A DNA stretch of 64,000 nt from Lichenicoccus sp965277665 (GCF_965277665.1 NZ_OZ255835.1:2728001-2792000), one strand, 5' to 3'. Positions 25,829 to 34,761 are shown, counted from the stretch's first letter. The notes: generated by a model not told the origin, from the sequence alone. Made by a program: numbers and translations.

Positions 25829-27169
25829 ATGACAACATCATCTCACAAACATCGGAACTTTCAGCAATCCGTCATGATGGCATGGCTCCCCCGGCAGGTG
25901 CTGCGGCGATCATCGATCCGGTCTCCGCTGGCCGCGATGCTGCTTCTGGCTTCGACCCAGGCGGGAGCCGCTGACCATTTCCAGAGCCGGTCCGCGGTCA
26001 TCGCCTGTGTCGATCCGCTCGCGACGCTGGCGCTGACCGGTCATCCGCCACCGCACGGGCGCGCCCCGGCATGGCGTCGCGCGGTGCGCCGGAACGGCCG
26101 TTGTTTCACCATACGGTCCGGTGAACGCTGGGACTGGATCGCGAGCGCCGAGCCGCACCTGCTGCTGCTCCGCCGGCAGAACCCGCGTCCGGGCGAGCCG
26201 CCGCTGTATTTCAGCTCGAGGTTGATGCTGCCAGACGCGGCGCCGAGACACACCGCGCATGAGGCGGCACACCTGCATCACATCGCGGCCGCAGCGCAGC
26301 GACGACACCGATCTCGCGGCGCCGCGGCCGCACCCGGACGGCCGCACACCGAGGTGGCGGGCGTTGCGCCCTCGGCGCCTACTCCCGTCAGGGCGGAGCC
26401 GCCAGTCGCGCCCGCGCCGGCCGCGCCGCCTCAGCTTCCCGCGCGCTCATCGGCAATCGCGGCTGCAGCCCTGCCGGCCCTGGCGTCGCCACAATCGTTG
26501 CCGGCGGCCGTTGTCGCACCGATGCTGCCCACCGAGGCCTTGGCGCGCTCGGAACAAATCGGCAAGGCCATCGGATTGTTCCTGTTCTTCGGGTTGCTGT
26601 CCGGCATCGCAGCACTGGCCGCGTTCGTGACCTGGCGGCTTCGAGCGCGTGCCCGGGCTGCGCATGCCGCCGCCATCGATGCGAGCGACGATATTATGGT
26701 GACGCCGACCGCGGCAGGAACACGCCCCACGCAGGATCGCCGGGCATTGGCCGGAGCCATCGCGCAACCGGTGCAGGCAAGGGTTGCCGAGCCGGCCGGT
26801 GCCGACATGCTCCCGGTCATGACCCTGACGGCGCCCGCGCCGGGGGCGCTGGCCGACTACAAGAGCCGCTGCGCATCGATGCTGCGGCTGGCCGGATGGG
26901 ACGCACGCACGAAATTGCCCGGGGGTTTGCGCGAGCCCGATGTGGTTGCCCGTCGCGGGGCACACCTGCTGGCACTGCAATGTCATCTTTCGCCGGACCC
27001 GGTCGATGTCCAGGCGGTCGAGGATGCCTGCCTGGCCCGAGAGCGGCAGCGCAGCGACCTGGCCGCCATCGTTTCCCGTAGCCGCTATACCGAGGCCGCG
27101 CGCCAGCTCGCCGACCGGACGGGAATTGTGCTGCTGCACGACCACGAGCTTGCCTCTTTCGGCGCCTGA
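25829..27169 (+). CDS. Membrane protein with cytoplasmic Mrr-like (PD-(D/E)xK) domain
   Basis: 446 residues. A signal-like segment (LAAMLLLASTQAGAA) is followed by a ~200-residue Ala/Pro/His-rich part, one membrane helix (AIGLFLFFGLLSGIAALAAFV, about residues 245-265 from this start), a short basic loop, and a C-terminal domain. That domain reads LRLAGWDARTKLPGG, then DVVARRGAHLLALQCHLSPD and TGIVLLHDHEL, closely tracking Mrr restriction-endonuclease domains (Asp...QxK). The Lys of QxK is His here (LQCHL). Topology would put this domain in the cytoplasm. No strong ribosome site; ATG 25874 would give a more normal signal peptide. The TGA abuts copy E. Confidence 0.7.
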   Translation: MTTSSHKHRNFQQSVMMAWLPRQVLRRSSIRSPLAAMLLLASTQAGAADHFQSRSAVIACVDPLATLALTGHPPPHGRAPAWRRAVRRNGRCFTIRSGERWDWIASAEPHLLLLRRQNPRPGEPPLYFSSRLMLPDAAPRHTAHEAAHLHHIAAAAQRRHRSRGAAAAPGRPHTEVAGVAPSAPTPVRAEPPVAPAPAAPPQLPARSSAIAAAALPALASPQSLPAAVVAPMLPTEALARSEQIGKAIGLFLFFGLLSGIAALAAFVTWRLRARARAAHAAAIDASDDIMVTPTAAGTRPTQDRRALAGAIAQPVQARVAEPAGADMLPVMTLTAPAPGALADYKSRCASMLRLAGWDARTKLPGGLREPDVVARRGAHLLALQCHLSPDPVDVQAVEDACLARERQRSDLAAIVSRSRYTEAARQLADRTGIVLLHDHELASFGA

Positions 27170-27346
27170 GAGCCTGTTTGCAAACGCCTGCTGCTGGCGA
27201 TCCCCCACTTTCCTAAGGATGGGCGCCTTTTCTGTGCTCCGCTGCTCACGGCCAGTAGGCCGCTCCGCTGCGGTGCTCGAAAAGTCACGCCGGGCGCGGC
27301 CCTTCAGGCCGCTCTCACCTAGCATCAGGCGTTTCCAAACAGGCTC
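27170..27346 (+). repeat. Dispersed palindromic element, family 1, copy E
   Basis: 177 bp, near-identical to copy C (21914). Begins on the base after the TGA of the Mrr-like gene and ends CAAACAGGCTC followed by TAA. High identity to C suggests recent spread or conversion. Confidence 0.92.
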
Positions 27347-27600
27347 TAAGCCATCGCGATCCGGAGACGACCGTTCATGGAGTTTCTGCCCGGGACTGCC
27401 AAGTTCGAAGCCTACCGACTCCCATGAAAAGCTTCCGGGAGTATCCGCGCCGTGGTGAAGCGGCATATGCCTTTCAAACTCGTTACTTGAATTAGGCGAT
27501 TTCCACAGCTCAGGCGCAGAGTTTTCTTGCTCTCTGGGCCAATTTCGGCAATGAGACGGAACCGCGTAATTTCCGCGACCCACAAATCGAATTGAGCACC

Positions 27601-27966
27601 ATGGCGCGCGCAGCAGTCAAAACCAGATCCGCAACCGGCCGCAAAGCCGCAGACGCCACGGCGCCGAAGCGGCGTCCGGGCCGCCCTCCTGGCGTCAAGA
27701 ACAAGGTGAAGGCGCTACCCGCAAAGGCCGCAAGGTCCACCAAGGCGGCGGCGACAACCAAGTCCGCGGCCCCGAAGCGCAACAAGGCCGAGCTCGAGAC
27801 GCATGTCATCAAGCTCGAGCGCACCGTGCTGCGCCTGCGCGAGCAGAACAAGGAGCTGAAGCGCGTGGCAGCGGCTCCCACCGAGACCGCCGAGCCGCCG
27901 GCTCCGGTTGCAACCAAGCCGGTCCGTCGCCGCGCCAAGAAGGAAGTCGAGCTTCCCGTCGAGTAG
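27601..27966 (+). CDS. Basic AT-hook / coiled-coil nucleoid-type protein
   Basis: 121 residues, about a third Lys/Arg plus many Ala. An AT-hook-like core KRRPGRPPGVKNK lies near residue 25, followed by an Ala/Lys-rich histone-H1-like stretch (AKAARSTKAAATTKSAAPKR) and a short coiled coil (AELETHVIKLERTVLRLREQ). The tail is basic, ending KKEVELPVE. Features point to DNA binding; no named family. The ATG at 27601 is used; a TTG three codons earlier is possible. Upstream 27347-27600 is less GC-rich than the surroundings and contains no other gene. Confidence 0.7.
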   Translation: MARAAVKTRSATGRKAADATAPKRRPGRPPGVKNKVKALPAKAARSTKAAATTKSAAPKRNKAELETHVIKLERTVLRLREQNKELKRVAAAPTETAEPPAPVATKPVRRRAKKEVELPVE

Positions 27967-28024
27967 CGCGGCGGCGCCGCTCCAGCGCCGCAATAGGCCT
28001 GACCGCAAACGGCGGGGGTTGTGC

Positions 28025-28834
28025 TCAGAGCCTGTTTGCCGGATGCGCGGACTGGTCATAGGCACCCCAGACCGACTGGTCGTAGTTGACGCAGGCACCC
28101 GTCATCATTCCAGACTCCGCCGACGCCAGGAACGCGATGGCGCGTGCTGCCTCGGCCGGATCGATGAGGCGGCCGAACGGCTGACCTGCCGCGGCATCCG
28201 CCAGCCAGTCCGCGGGACGGCCGTGATGGTCACGCTGGATCCGGTCCTCTCCCTCGGTCGACATCCAGCCAAGGTTCAAGCCGTTGACCCGGATCCGGTT
28301 GCGCAGCAGCGCGTGCGCCGTATTCCGCGTCAGGGTGTCGAGCGCGCCCTTCGATGCCGAATATGCAGCAAGGAACGTCTGTCCACCGAGTGCCGACATG
28401 GACGACACATTCACGATGCTGCCTTCGGTACGGTCGCGCCGCATCAGCGCGACCGCATGCTGCATCAGAAAGAACGGCGCCCTGACATTGATCGCAAACA
28501 TCCGGTCGAACAGTTCGGGTGACGTATCGAGGATGGTGCCGCGGTCCGTGATCGCCGCGACATTGACCAGGATGTCCACGCGACCGAACTGCCGATCGGC
28601 AGCCGCGATGACCGAGTGGCAGTCTTCGACCCGTTCGAGGTCAGCCCTGACATACTCGACGGGAATGCCGGCCTGCTGCCGGATCGACGCCGCCTGCGCC
28701 TGGCCTTTGGGCGCGCCGCGACCGCAGATCACCAGGCCGGCCGCGCCACGCGCCGCGAACAAGTGCGCCACGGCGGCGCCGAGCCCCTGGGTTCCTCCGG
28801 TGACGACCGCAATCTTGTTGTCCAGCCTGCTCAT
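28025..28834 (-). CDS. SDR family oxidoreductase near rhamnose operon
   Basis: 269 residues. Short-chain dehydrogenase with TGGTQGLGAAVA, NVAAITDRG (a variant of NNAG), Ser in VNVSSMSALGG and YSASKGALD. It lies 143 bp downstream of the sulfotransferase on the same strand, possibly at the end of the rhamnose transcript; a role on a deoxy-sugar is plausible but unproven. The last codons (AAC AGG CTC TGA) coincide with the terminal motif of the family-1 repeats. Confidence 0.88.
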   Translation of the reverse strand: MSRLDNKIAVVTGGTQGLGAAVAHLFAARGAAGLVICGRGAPKGQAQAASIRQQAGIPVEYVRADLERVEDCHSVIAAADRQFGRVDILVNVAAITDRGTILDTSPELFDRMFAINVRAPFFLMQHAVALMRRDRTEGSIVNVSSMSALGGQTFLAAYSASKGALDTLTRNTAHALLRNRIRVNGLNLGWMSTEGEDRIQRDHHGRPADWLADAAAGQPFGRLIDPAEAARAIAFLASAESGMMTGACVNYDQSVWGAYDQSAHPANRL

Positions 28835-28977
28835 CCGGACAGCCTCCTCTGTTTGCGACCGCACGATGCAATATTTTGCCGGCCTGATCCTCGGTGCAAG
28901 GGTGCATCCCGTCAATCCGGCCGGCGGGAGTTCCGGATGGCAGCCGCAGCCGCCCGGAACCTGGCACCTGGCGGCGA

Positions 28978-29700
28978 TCAGGGTTGGATGGCGTGCAGCG
29001 GCTGGTAGCCGAAGGTCTGCATCCAGCCGCGCAGCGCGGTCTCGATGCCGTCGAGCTGGGCCGGATACAGCATCCTGCGCCACCGCCCGATCTCGCCGGT
29101 GCGCCCGGCATGGTGCCGGTGCCAGTGGCTCGCCAGATCGAACACATCGCCGAACCGGTCGGTAATGGTGGTGGGCTGCGCATCGAGCTGCGCGATGAAG
29201 GCTTCGACGGCTGGCCTGCGCGTGGAGAGGAAGATCGCGTCGCGTCGCGGCTCCGACAGCGAGCCACCCATCTGCCGCGCGATCCCGGTCACCGTGGCCG
29301 GATCGTCGATGAAGCCGAGCTCGTAATGCAACGTCACCGCCCTCGGGTGCGCCGCCAGCAGCAGGCACGCCTCGGCGGCGTAGCAAACATTGAGCAGGGC
29401 CCGGTAGAACGAGAATCCCTGGTAGAGCATCAGCGAGACCACCGCATCGCGCGGGTCGCGCAGGGTGACCAGGATCGCATCCGAGTGCCGCGCGATGGCC
29501 GCGACCCCGCGCCTTGCCTGATGCGCCTTGACGATATGGCGCCCTTGTGTCCCGACCAGGCCGACGGTATCGGCCATGTCGAAGACGAAGCGTCCCTGCG
29601 GTGGCCGCCCGCCATCGAGGTCGGTCGCGACTGCCAGCGCCACGTTGTACAGCCAGGTCGAGCCACTTGCGAACATGCCCTGGCACCAGAGCACGCTCAT
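28978..29700 (-). CDS. Sulfotransferase-like protein
   Basis: 240 residues. The N-terminal WCQGMFASGSTWLYNVAL resembles the 5'-phosphosulfate loop of PAPS-dependent sulfotransferases; HIVKAHQA and TLRDPRDAVVSLMLYQGF correspond to the KxH and 3'-phosphate (RDPRD) motifs. Acceptor unknown. The ATG overlaps the rhaK TGA by four bases, so it is part of the rhamnose operon. No membrane segment. Bases 28835-28977 downstream hold no gene. Confidence 0.8.
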   Translation of the reverse strand: MSVLWCQGMFASGSTWLYNVALAVATDLDGGRPPQGRFVFDMADTVGLVGTQGRHIVKAHQARRGVAAIARHSDAILVTLRDPRDAVVSLMLYQGFSFYRALLNVCYAAEACLLLAAHPRAVTLHYELGFIDDPATVTGIARQMGGSLSEPRRDAIFLSTRRPAVEAFIAQLDAQPTTITDRFGDVFDLASHWHRHHAGRTGEIGRWRRMLYPAQLDGIETALRGWMQTFGYQPLHAIQP

Positions 29701-31133
29701 CGGGCTCGCACGGCCTCCCGCCATCTGCTTCTTGCCGCGACCAGCGCTCGGGTGTCGCCCAGCGATCGGGTATCGCAGGGTGCCGGCCGCCGCAATCCGG
29801 CCGGCTCGGCGCCGGCGCCGAGCAGCAGGCAACGTGCGCCGCCGATCGAGCCCGCACCATCCTCGCCGAGCAGCACCGCGGAGCCGTCGCGCAGGCCGGC
29901 GAGCAGTCCCGGAAACAGCGGATTCTCCGCCAGCGGCCCGTCGATGATGACATCACCGCCGGCGCCGAGCAGATCGAGCGCCACGTCGGTCAGCAACGCC
30001 ACATAGAAGCTCGCAAGAGCGGCCCGCGCTGTTGCGTCCAGGCCGTCCGCGTGCACCAGCTCGCCCACCTGGTCCGGAAACTGGCCGCCGACGGTGAAGC
30101 CGGGCAGCACATGAGCGTCCGCCGCCAGCGCCCGTTGCAGCCCGGCCCAGTCCGGCGGCGGGGCCTCCACACCGGCAACCGCGACATATTCGCGCCCGCC
30201 CATGAAGCGCGCGGTGCCGACCAGGGCACCGAACGCGTCGACATTGGCGAGCATGTCGCGGTCCTGCCGCAGCGCGCCGCCGGCGATGTTGCTGGCAAGC
30301 AGCACCGTCCAGGTTCCCGACGAGATCACGGCGAAGCGGTCCGACCCGGGCCGGTGCATGCGATGGCGCAGGTACGACGCGTTGGAATCGTGGATGCCGC
30401 ACAGCACGGCGCAGTCCCTCGGCAGGCCGCATCGCGCGGCGATCTCCGGCCGCAACAGACCGAGCGTTTCGCCGGCCCGACGCAGCGGCGCGAACAGCCG
30501 GTCCCAACCGGCGTTCGTGGCCAGGTCCGAGAACCGGTGCTGCGCCGGCCACCAGAGATCGGTATGGCAGCCGAGCGATGTCACCTCGCTCGCCATGATG
30601 CCGGACAGCAGGAACGCCCAGTACTGCGCGTACGGGACGATGCTGGCGACGCGCTCGAACAGGTCGGGCAGCCGGTGCTGCACATGGTGGATCTGCCGGC
30701 CGAGATTGAGGCCCAGCGGCAGCGCCGGCGACAGGCTTTGCGCGAACGGGTCGCGCAACGCATCGTAGGTTTCCGGCTCGCTCGCCAGCACCGGATCCTC
30801 GTAATCCGGTGCCAGCACGGCCGCACCCCCGGCCGCGAGCATGACACAGGCGGCGCCGTGCGCGACCGGCGCGATCGCCGCGATACGCTGTCGCTCCGGC
30901 AGCGCTGCCAGCGACGACAGCAGCCAGCCGGCGACGCCATCCAGGTCGAGCTGGCGCACCGGACCATCCTGCAGCGCCGCATTCGGCCGGCGCATCGACG
31001 CCAGCTCGGCGCCGGTCAGCGGATCGACCAGCACGATCTTGGCGTTGCTCTTGCCGATATCGAGCACGACCAGCAATTGTCCTGGTTGCCAGGGCCGATC
31101 GTGCAAGCCGGACATCGGGCCAGGGTTCGGCAT
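29697..31133 (-). CDS. rhaK: FGGY-family carbohydrate kinase, rhamnulokinase-type
   Basis: 478 residues. Phosphorylates rhamnulose (or rhamnose, as debated for rhizobial RhaK) to commit it to the aldolase. N-terminal phosphate-binding loop VVLDIGKSNAKIVLV, GIHDSNASYL in the hinge, and ISSGTWTVLLASN plus GGREYVAVAG in the C-terminal lobe. It starts 2 bp after the truncated rhaU and its stop overlaps the sulfotransferase start. Confidence 0.9.
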   Translation of the reverse strand: MPNPGPMSGLHDRPWQPGQLLVVLDIGKSNAKIVLVDPLTGAELASMRRPNAALQDGPVRQLDLDGVAGWLLSSLAALPERQRIAAIAPVAHGAACVMLAAGGAAVLAPDYEDPVLASEPETYDALRDPFAQSLSPALPLGLNLGRQIHHVQHRLPDLFERVASIVPYAQYWAFLLSGIMASEVTSLGCHTDLWWPAQHRFSDLATNAGWDRLFAPLRRAGETLGLLRPEIAARCGLPRDCAVLCGIHDSNASYLRHRMHRPGSDRFAVISSGTWTVLLASNIAGGALRQDRDMLANVDAFGALVGTARFMGGREYVAVAGVEAPPPDWAGLQRALAADAHVLPGFTVGGQFPDQVGELVHADGLDATARAALASFYVALLTDVALDLLGAGGDVIIDGPLAENPLFPGLLAGLRDGSAVLLGEDGAGSIGGARCLLLGAGAEPAGLRRPAPCDTRSLGDTRALVAARSRWREAVRAR

Positions 31134-31135
31134 CG

Positions 31136-31267
31136 TCAGTCCAGGTGGAACAGCAGCGGCAGCGGCTCCGTGACCGGCCTGCCGGATGCGTTCGTCTGCA
31201 TGATATCGGCCATGTGCCGCCACCAGAGCTGCATGCGGAAGGCGATCTTTTCCGACCTGTCGATCAT
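31136..31267 (-). pseudogene. rhaU: L-rhamnose mutarotase with large internal in-frame deletion
   Basis: 43 codons, where the family has about 105. The N-terminus EKIAFRMQL matches the first strand of RhaU/RhaM, and WWRHMADIMQTNASGRPVTE plus the closing LLFHLD matches the C-terminal quarter. The ~60 residues between, including the catalytic His/Tyr region and the RRHxxIWPE motif, are missing without a frame break. Start ATG overlaps the rhaQ TGA and the stop lies 2 bp before rhaK, so the reading frame still preserves translational coupling. Probably non-functional as a mutarotase. Confidence 0.85.
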
Positions 31268-32265
31268 CGACGCCCCCCGGGTCCGAACCGGCGCAACGCC
31301 GCCGGCACCGCGACGACGACGATCAGCATGGTTCCGGTGACGACCGACATGACGATGCCGGGCACGTTCAGCAACCCGAGCCCGAAGGTGACCAGTCCCA
31401 TCAGGATCGCCGCCAGCACCACGCCCGGAATGCTGCCGACGCCGCCCTCGATGGCGACCCCGCCGAGGATCACCATGGTGACGATCTCGAGCTCCCAGCC
31501 TTGCGCGATCGACGGCCGCGTCGAGCCGAGCCGCGAGGTGAGCAGCACCGAGGCCAGGCCCGCCGCGGTGCCGACAGCCGCGAACAACCAGAACCGCAGC
31601 CGGCCGGTCGCAATGCCCGACATGCGCGATGCCTCGGGATTGCTGCCGGTGGCAATCACCCGGCGCCCGAAGGCGGTTGCGTGCAGCAGCACCGTGGCCA
31701 CCGCCGCCAGGAGTGCGAACAGCACCAGCTCGAACGAGACCGGGCCTGCCACGGTGCCCTGCCCGAGCCACGCGAACCCCGGCGGGTAGGTTTTCAGCAC
31801 GCCGTCGCCGAGCACGGCATAGGCGATGCCGCGGAACAAGGTCATGGTGCCGATGGTGGCCACGATCGACGGCACCCGGCCGATCGTCACCAGCGCACCG
31901 TTGACGCAGCCGGCAATAAATCCGGTCGCAATACCGCCCGCGACCACCAGAGGCAGCGGCAGGCCGCCCTTTGCCACCAGTCCCATGACGACGGACGCCA
32001 GCGCGATGGTGCCGCCCACGGAAATGTCGATCTCGCCTGCCATCACCAGGAAGGCCATCGCCAGCGCCACCACCGCCTTTTCGGCAACGCTGACGGTGAC
32101 ATCCGACAAGGTCCAGGGGTCGAGGAAATACGGCGAGGCGCGGGCATTGATCGCGAAATCGATCAGGATCGCGAGCACCAGCAGGGTCTCCCACCGGAGC
32201 AGGGCGCGCCATGGGCGCCTGATGGTTCGCGACAAGGACCGTGCCGACAGGCTGAGATCGCTCAT
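31264..32265 (-). CDS. rhaQ: Rhamnose ABC transporter permease
   Basis: 333 residues, about nine hydrophobic segments. RbsC-type sugar permease: FLVMAGEIDISVGGTIALAS and GRRVIATGSNPEASRMSGIA are the family signatures, with GGVAIEGGVGSIPGVVLAA near the end. It pairs with the permease upstream (rhaP) as a heterodimer. I start at the ATG at 32265, ten bases after rhaP; the longer frame runs into rhaP. Confidence 0.93.
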   Translation of the reverse strand: MSDLSLSARSLSRTIRRPWRALLRWETLLVLAILIDFAINARASPYFLDPWTLSDVTVSVAEKAVVALAMAFLVMAGEIDISVGGTIALASVVMGLVAKGGLPLPLVVAGGIATGFIAGCVNGALVTIGRVPSIVATIGTMTLFRGIAYAVLGDGVLKTYPPGFAWLGQGTVAGPVSFELVLFALLAAVATVLLHATAFGRRVIATGSNPEASRMSGIATGRLRFWLFAAVGTAAGLASVLLTSRLGSTRPSIAQGWELEIVTMVILGGVAIEGGVGSIPGVVLAAILMGLVTFGLGLLNVPGIVMSVVTGTMLIVVVAVPAALRRFGPGGRR

Positions 32266-32275
32266 TGTTGCATTT

Positions 32276-33277
32276 TCAGGCCGGCCGCCGTTCCAGGATG
32301 CGCAGCGCCGAGGCCTGCGCGCCGCGCGCATTGATCAGCACGGCGCCGGTGATCACGATGCCGCTCACCGCCATCTGCAAGAATGGCGAGACACCGACGA
32401 GCGGCAACGCGTTCTTGATGATGCCGAGGAACAGCGCCCCCAGCACCACGCCGGCGACGCTGCCGACACCGCCGGAGATCGAGACGCCGCCGATCACGCA
32501 GGCCGCGATCACCTGCAGCTCGAAGCCGCTGGCGACATCGGTATAGGCGACCGCATAGCGCGACACCCAGAGATAGCCGCACAGGCCGGCAATGGCGCCG
32601 GCGATCAGAAAGGCCGCGCCCTGCATGACGCCGACATCGATGCCGGCATAGATCGCGGCCGCCGGATTGTTGCCGGCGGCATAGAGGTTGCGGCCTCGAA
32701 CGGTCCGGCGCAGGAAAACCGCGACCAGCACGGCGCACATGATCGCGGTCCAGGACAGCATGCTCACGCCGCCCAGCTGCAGACGCACCAGTCCGAGGAA
32801 GGCAGGCGACATCTGGTTGCTGTTCACCCACTTGCCGCCCGAGGCCAGATACACCGCACCGCGATAGATCGAGAGCGTGCCGAGCGTCACCACGATCGAG
32901 GGGATGCGCAGCAGCCAGACCAGCAGGCCGTTGACCGCCCCGAGCGCTGCTCCCATCAGCACCGAGAGCACCAGCACCGGCACCAGGCCGAGGCCCGGAT
33001 GATACTGGTTCAGCAGCGCCACCACCATGCCGGTGAAAGCCAGATTGGCCGCGATCGAGAGATCGACGCCGCGTGTCAACAGCACCAGCATCTCGCCCAA
33101 CGCCAGCAGGATCAGCAACGCGGTGTCGTCGAACAGCCCGGCGAGATTGACCGGCCGCAGGAAGGCCGGGAAGACCGGCGCGATCGCCGCCAGCAGCAGC
33201 AGGTCGAGCCCGAGCAGCCCGGCCTCGCGCGTGCGCAGCCACCGCGGTGGCTGCATGCGGGCGATCGCCTCACGCAT
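32276..33277 (-). CDS. rhaP: Rhamnose ABC transporter permease
   Basis: 333 residues. RbsC-type inner-membrane permease with LLTRGVDLSIAANLAFTGMV, GRNLYAAGNNPAAAIYAGID and GGVSISGGVGSVAGVVLGAL. About nine or ten hydrophobic segments. The ATG overlaps the end of rhaT by eight bases. Confidence 0.93.
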   Translation of the reverse strand: MREAIARMQPPRWLRTREAGLLGLDLLLLAAIAPVFPAFLRPVNLAGLFDDTALLILLALGEMLVLLTRGVDLSIAANLAFTGMVVALLNQYHPGLGLVPVLVLSVLMGAALGAVNGLLVWLLRIPSIVVTLGTLSIYRGAVYLASGGKWVNSNQMSPAFLGLVRLQLGGVSMLSWTAIMCAVLVAVFLRRTVRGRNLYAAGNNPAAAIYAGIDVGVMQGAAFLIAGAIAGLCGYLWVSRYAVAYTDVASGFELQVIAACVIGGVSISGGVGSVAGVVLGALFLGIIKNALPLVGVSPFLQMAVSGIVITGAVLINARGAQASALRILERRPA

Positions 33278-34751
33278 CGGTTGCCAGCTTCACGATCCGC
33301 TCCGGGGTTGCCTCGGCGCGCGCCACGATCGCCTGCACCAGTCCGCGACGCATGACCATGATGCGGTCCGCCATGCCGAGCACTTCCGGCAATTCCGACG
33401 ACACCATGATGATCGCGACACCCTGCGCCGCCAGTTCGCCCATCAGCCGGTGCACCTGCGCCTTGGCCCCGACATCGATCCCCTTGGTCGGCTCGTCCAG
33501 GATCAGCACGCGCGGCGACGTCGCCAGCCACTTCGCGATCACCACCTTCTGCTGGTTGCCGCCGGACAGCTCGTCCACCCGCTGGTCCAGCCCCGACATC
33601 TTGACACCGAGCTGATCCGCCAGCGGTCCCGCCCGTTCGCGCTCGCGCCGCCCGCTCAGGAACCCGGCGCGCGTGGTGCATCCGAGCGCGGGCAGCGTGA
33701 TGTTGTCGCCGATGGCCAGCCGCAGATGCGCGCCCTGCCGCTGCCGGTCCTCGGGAACGAAGCCGATGCCGCGCCTGATCGCCTCGCCCGCCGATCGGAT
33801 GCTGACCGTCTCGCCATCGAGCACGATGCGGCCGGTCTCGGCCGGCGCGGTGCCGAACAGCGCGTGCATGACCTCCGAGCGACCGGCGCCGATCAAGCCA
33901 TAGACCCCGAGGATCTCGCCCTGCCGCACGTCGAACGAGACATTCTCGTATTCCTGCCCACGCCCGAGCGCCTCGATGCGCAGCACTTCCCGCCCGATCG
34001 CCACCGCCTGCTTGGGAAAAACCTGGTCCACCGGCCGGCCGACCATCAGGGTGATGAGCCGCTCGCTGGTGACACCATCAAGCGAGCCCTGGCCGACGCC
34101 GGCGCCGTCGCGGAACACCGCATAGCGGTCGCACAACGCGAACACCTCCTCGAACTTGTGCGAGATGAACAGGATCGCCCTGCCCTCGTCACGCAGCCGC
34201 CGGGTGATGGCGAACAACTCCTCCGCCTCGCGATGCGACAGCGACGCGGTCGGCTCGTCCATGATCACGATGCGCGCCTCGTTGGACAAAGCACGAGCGA
34301 TCTGGACCAAGTGCCGCTGCGCCACCGACAGCCGGCCGAGCACCATGTCCGGCTCGATGCCCGGATCGAGCTCGGCCAGGATCTCGCGCGACCGCCGCAG
34401 CATCACGCGCCAGTCCACCAACCCACGCTTCTGCGGCCGGCCGGTGATGAAGATGTTCTCCGCCACTGTCAGCGCATCGAACACCACCGGTTCCTGGAAG
34501 ATCGCGCTGATCCCGAGACTGCGCGCATGCTCCGCGGACTCGATGGCGACCGGCTTGCCGTCGAGCATGAAGCGGCCAGCATCCGCACGCACGATGCCGG
34601 TGATGATCTTCACCAGCGTCGACTTGCCGGCCCCGTTCTCGCCTAGCAGCGCCGTCACCTGACCCGGATAAAGGTCTAGCGCGCCGTTGGTGAGCGCCTT
34701 GACGCCGCCATAGGATTTGGCAACGCCATCTAGGCTCAAAATCGGCCGCAT
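33270..34751 (-). CDS. rhaT: Rhamnose ABC transporter ATP-binding protein
   Basis: 493 residues, the duplicated ATPase typical of sugar importers (RbsA-like). First half: GENGAGKST Walker A and IVIMDEPTAS Walker B. Second half: GLIGAGRSEVM (a degenerate Walker A, normal for this class), LSGGNQQKVVIAKWL signature and LILDEPTKGIDVG. The ATG at 34751 is used. The 123-bp gap to rhaS carries four perfect hairpins. Confidence 0.95.
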   Translation of the reverse strand: MRPILSLDGVAKSYGGVKALTNGALDLYPGQVTALLGENGAGKSTLVKIITGIVRADAGRFMLDGKPVAIESAEHARSLGISAIFQEPVVFDALTVAENIFITGRPQKRGLVDWRVMLRRSREILAELDPGIEPDMVLGRLSVAQRHLVQIARALSNEARIVIMDEPTASLSHREAEELFAITRRLRDEGRAILFISHKFEEVFALCDRYAVFRDGAGVGQGSLDGVTSERLITLMVGRPVDQVFPKQAVAIGREVLRIEALGRGQEYENVSFDVRQGEILGVYGLIGAGRSEVMHALFGTAPAETGRIVLDGETVSIRSAGEAIRRGIGFVPEDRQRQGAHLRLAIGDNITLPALGCTTRAGFLSGRRERERAGPLADQLGVKMSGLDQRVDELSGGNQQKVVIAKWLATSPRVLILDEPTKGIDVGAKAQVHRLMGELAAQGVAIIMVSSELPEVLGMADRIMVMRRGLVQAIVARAEATPERIVKLATDA

Positions 34752-34761
34752 CAGCGCAGAC

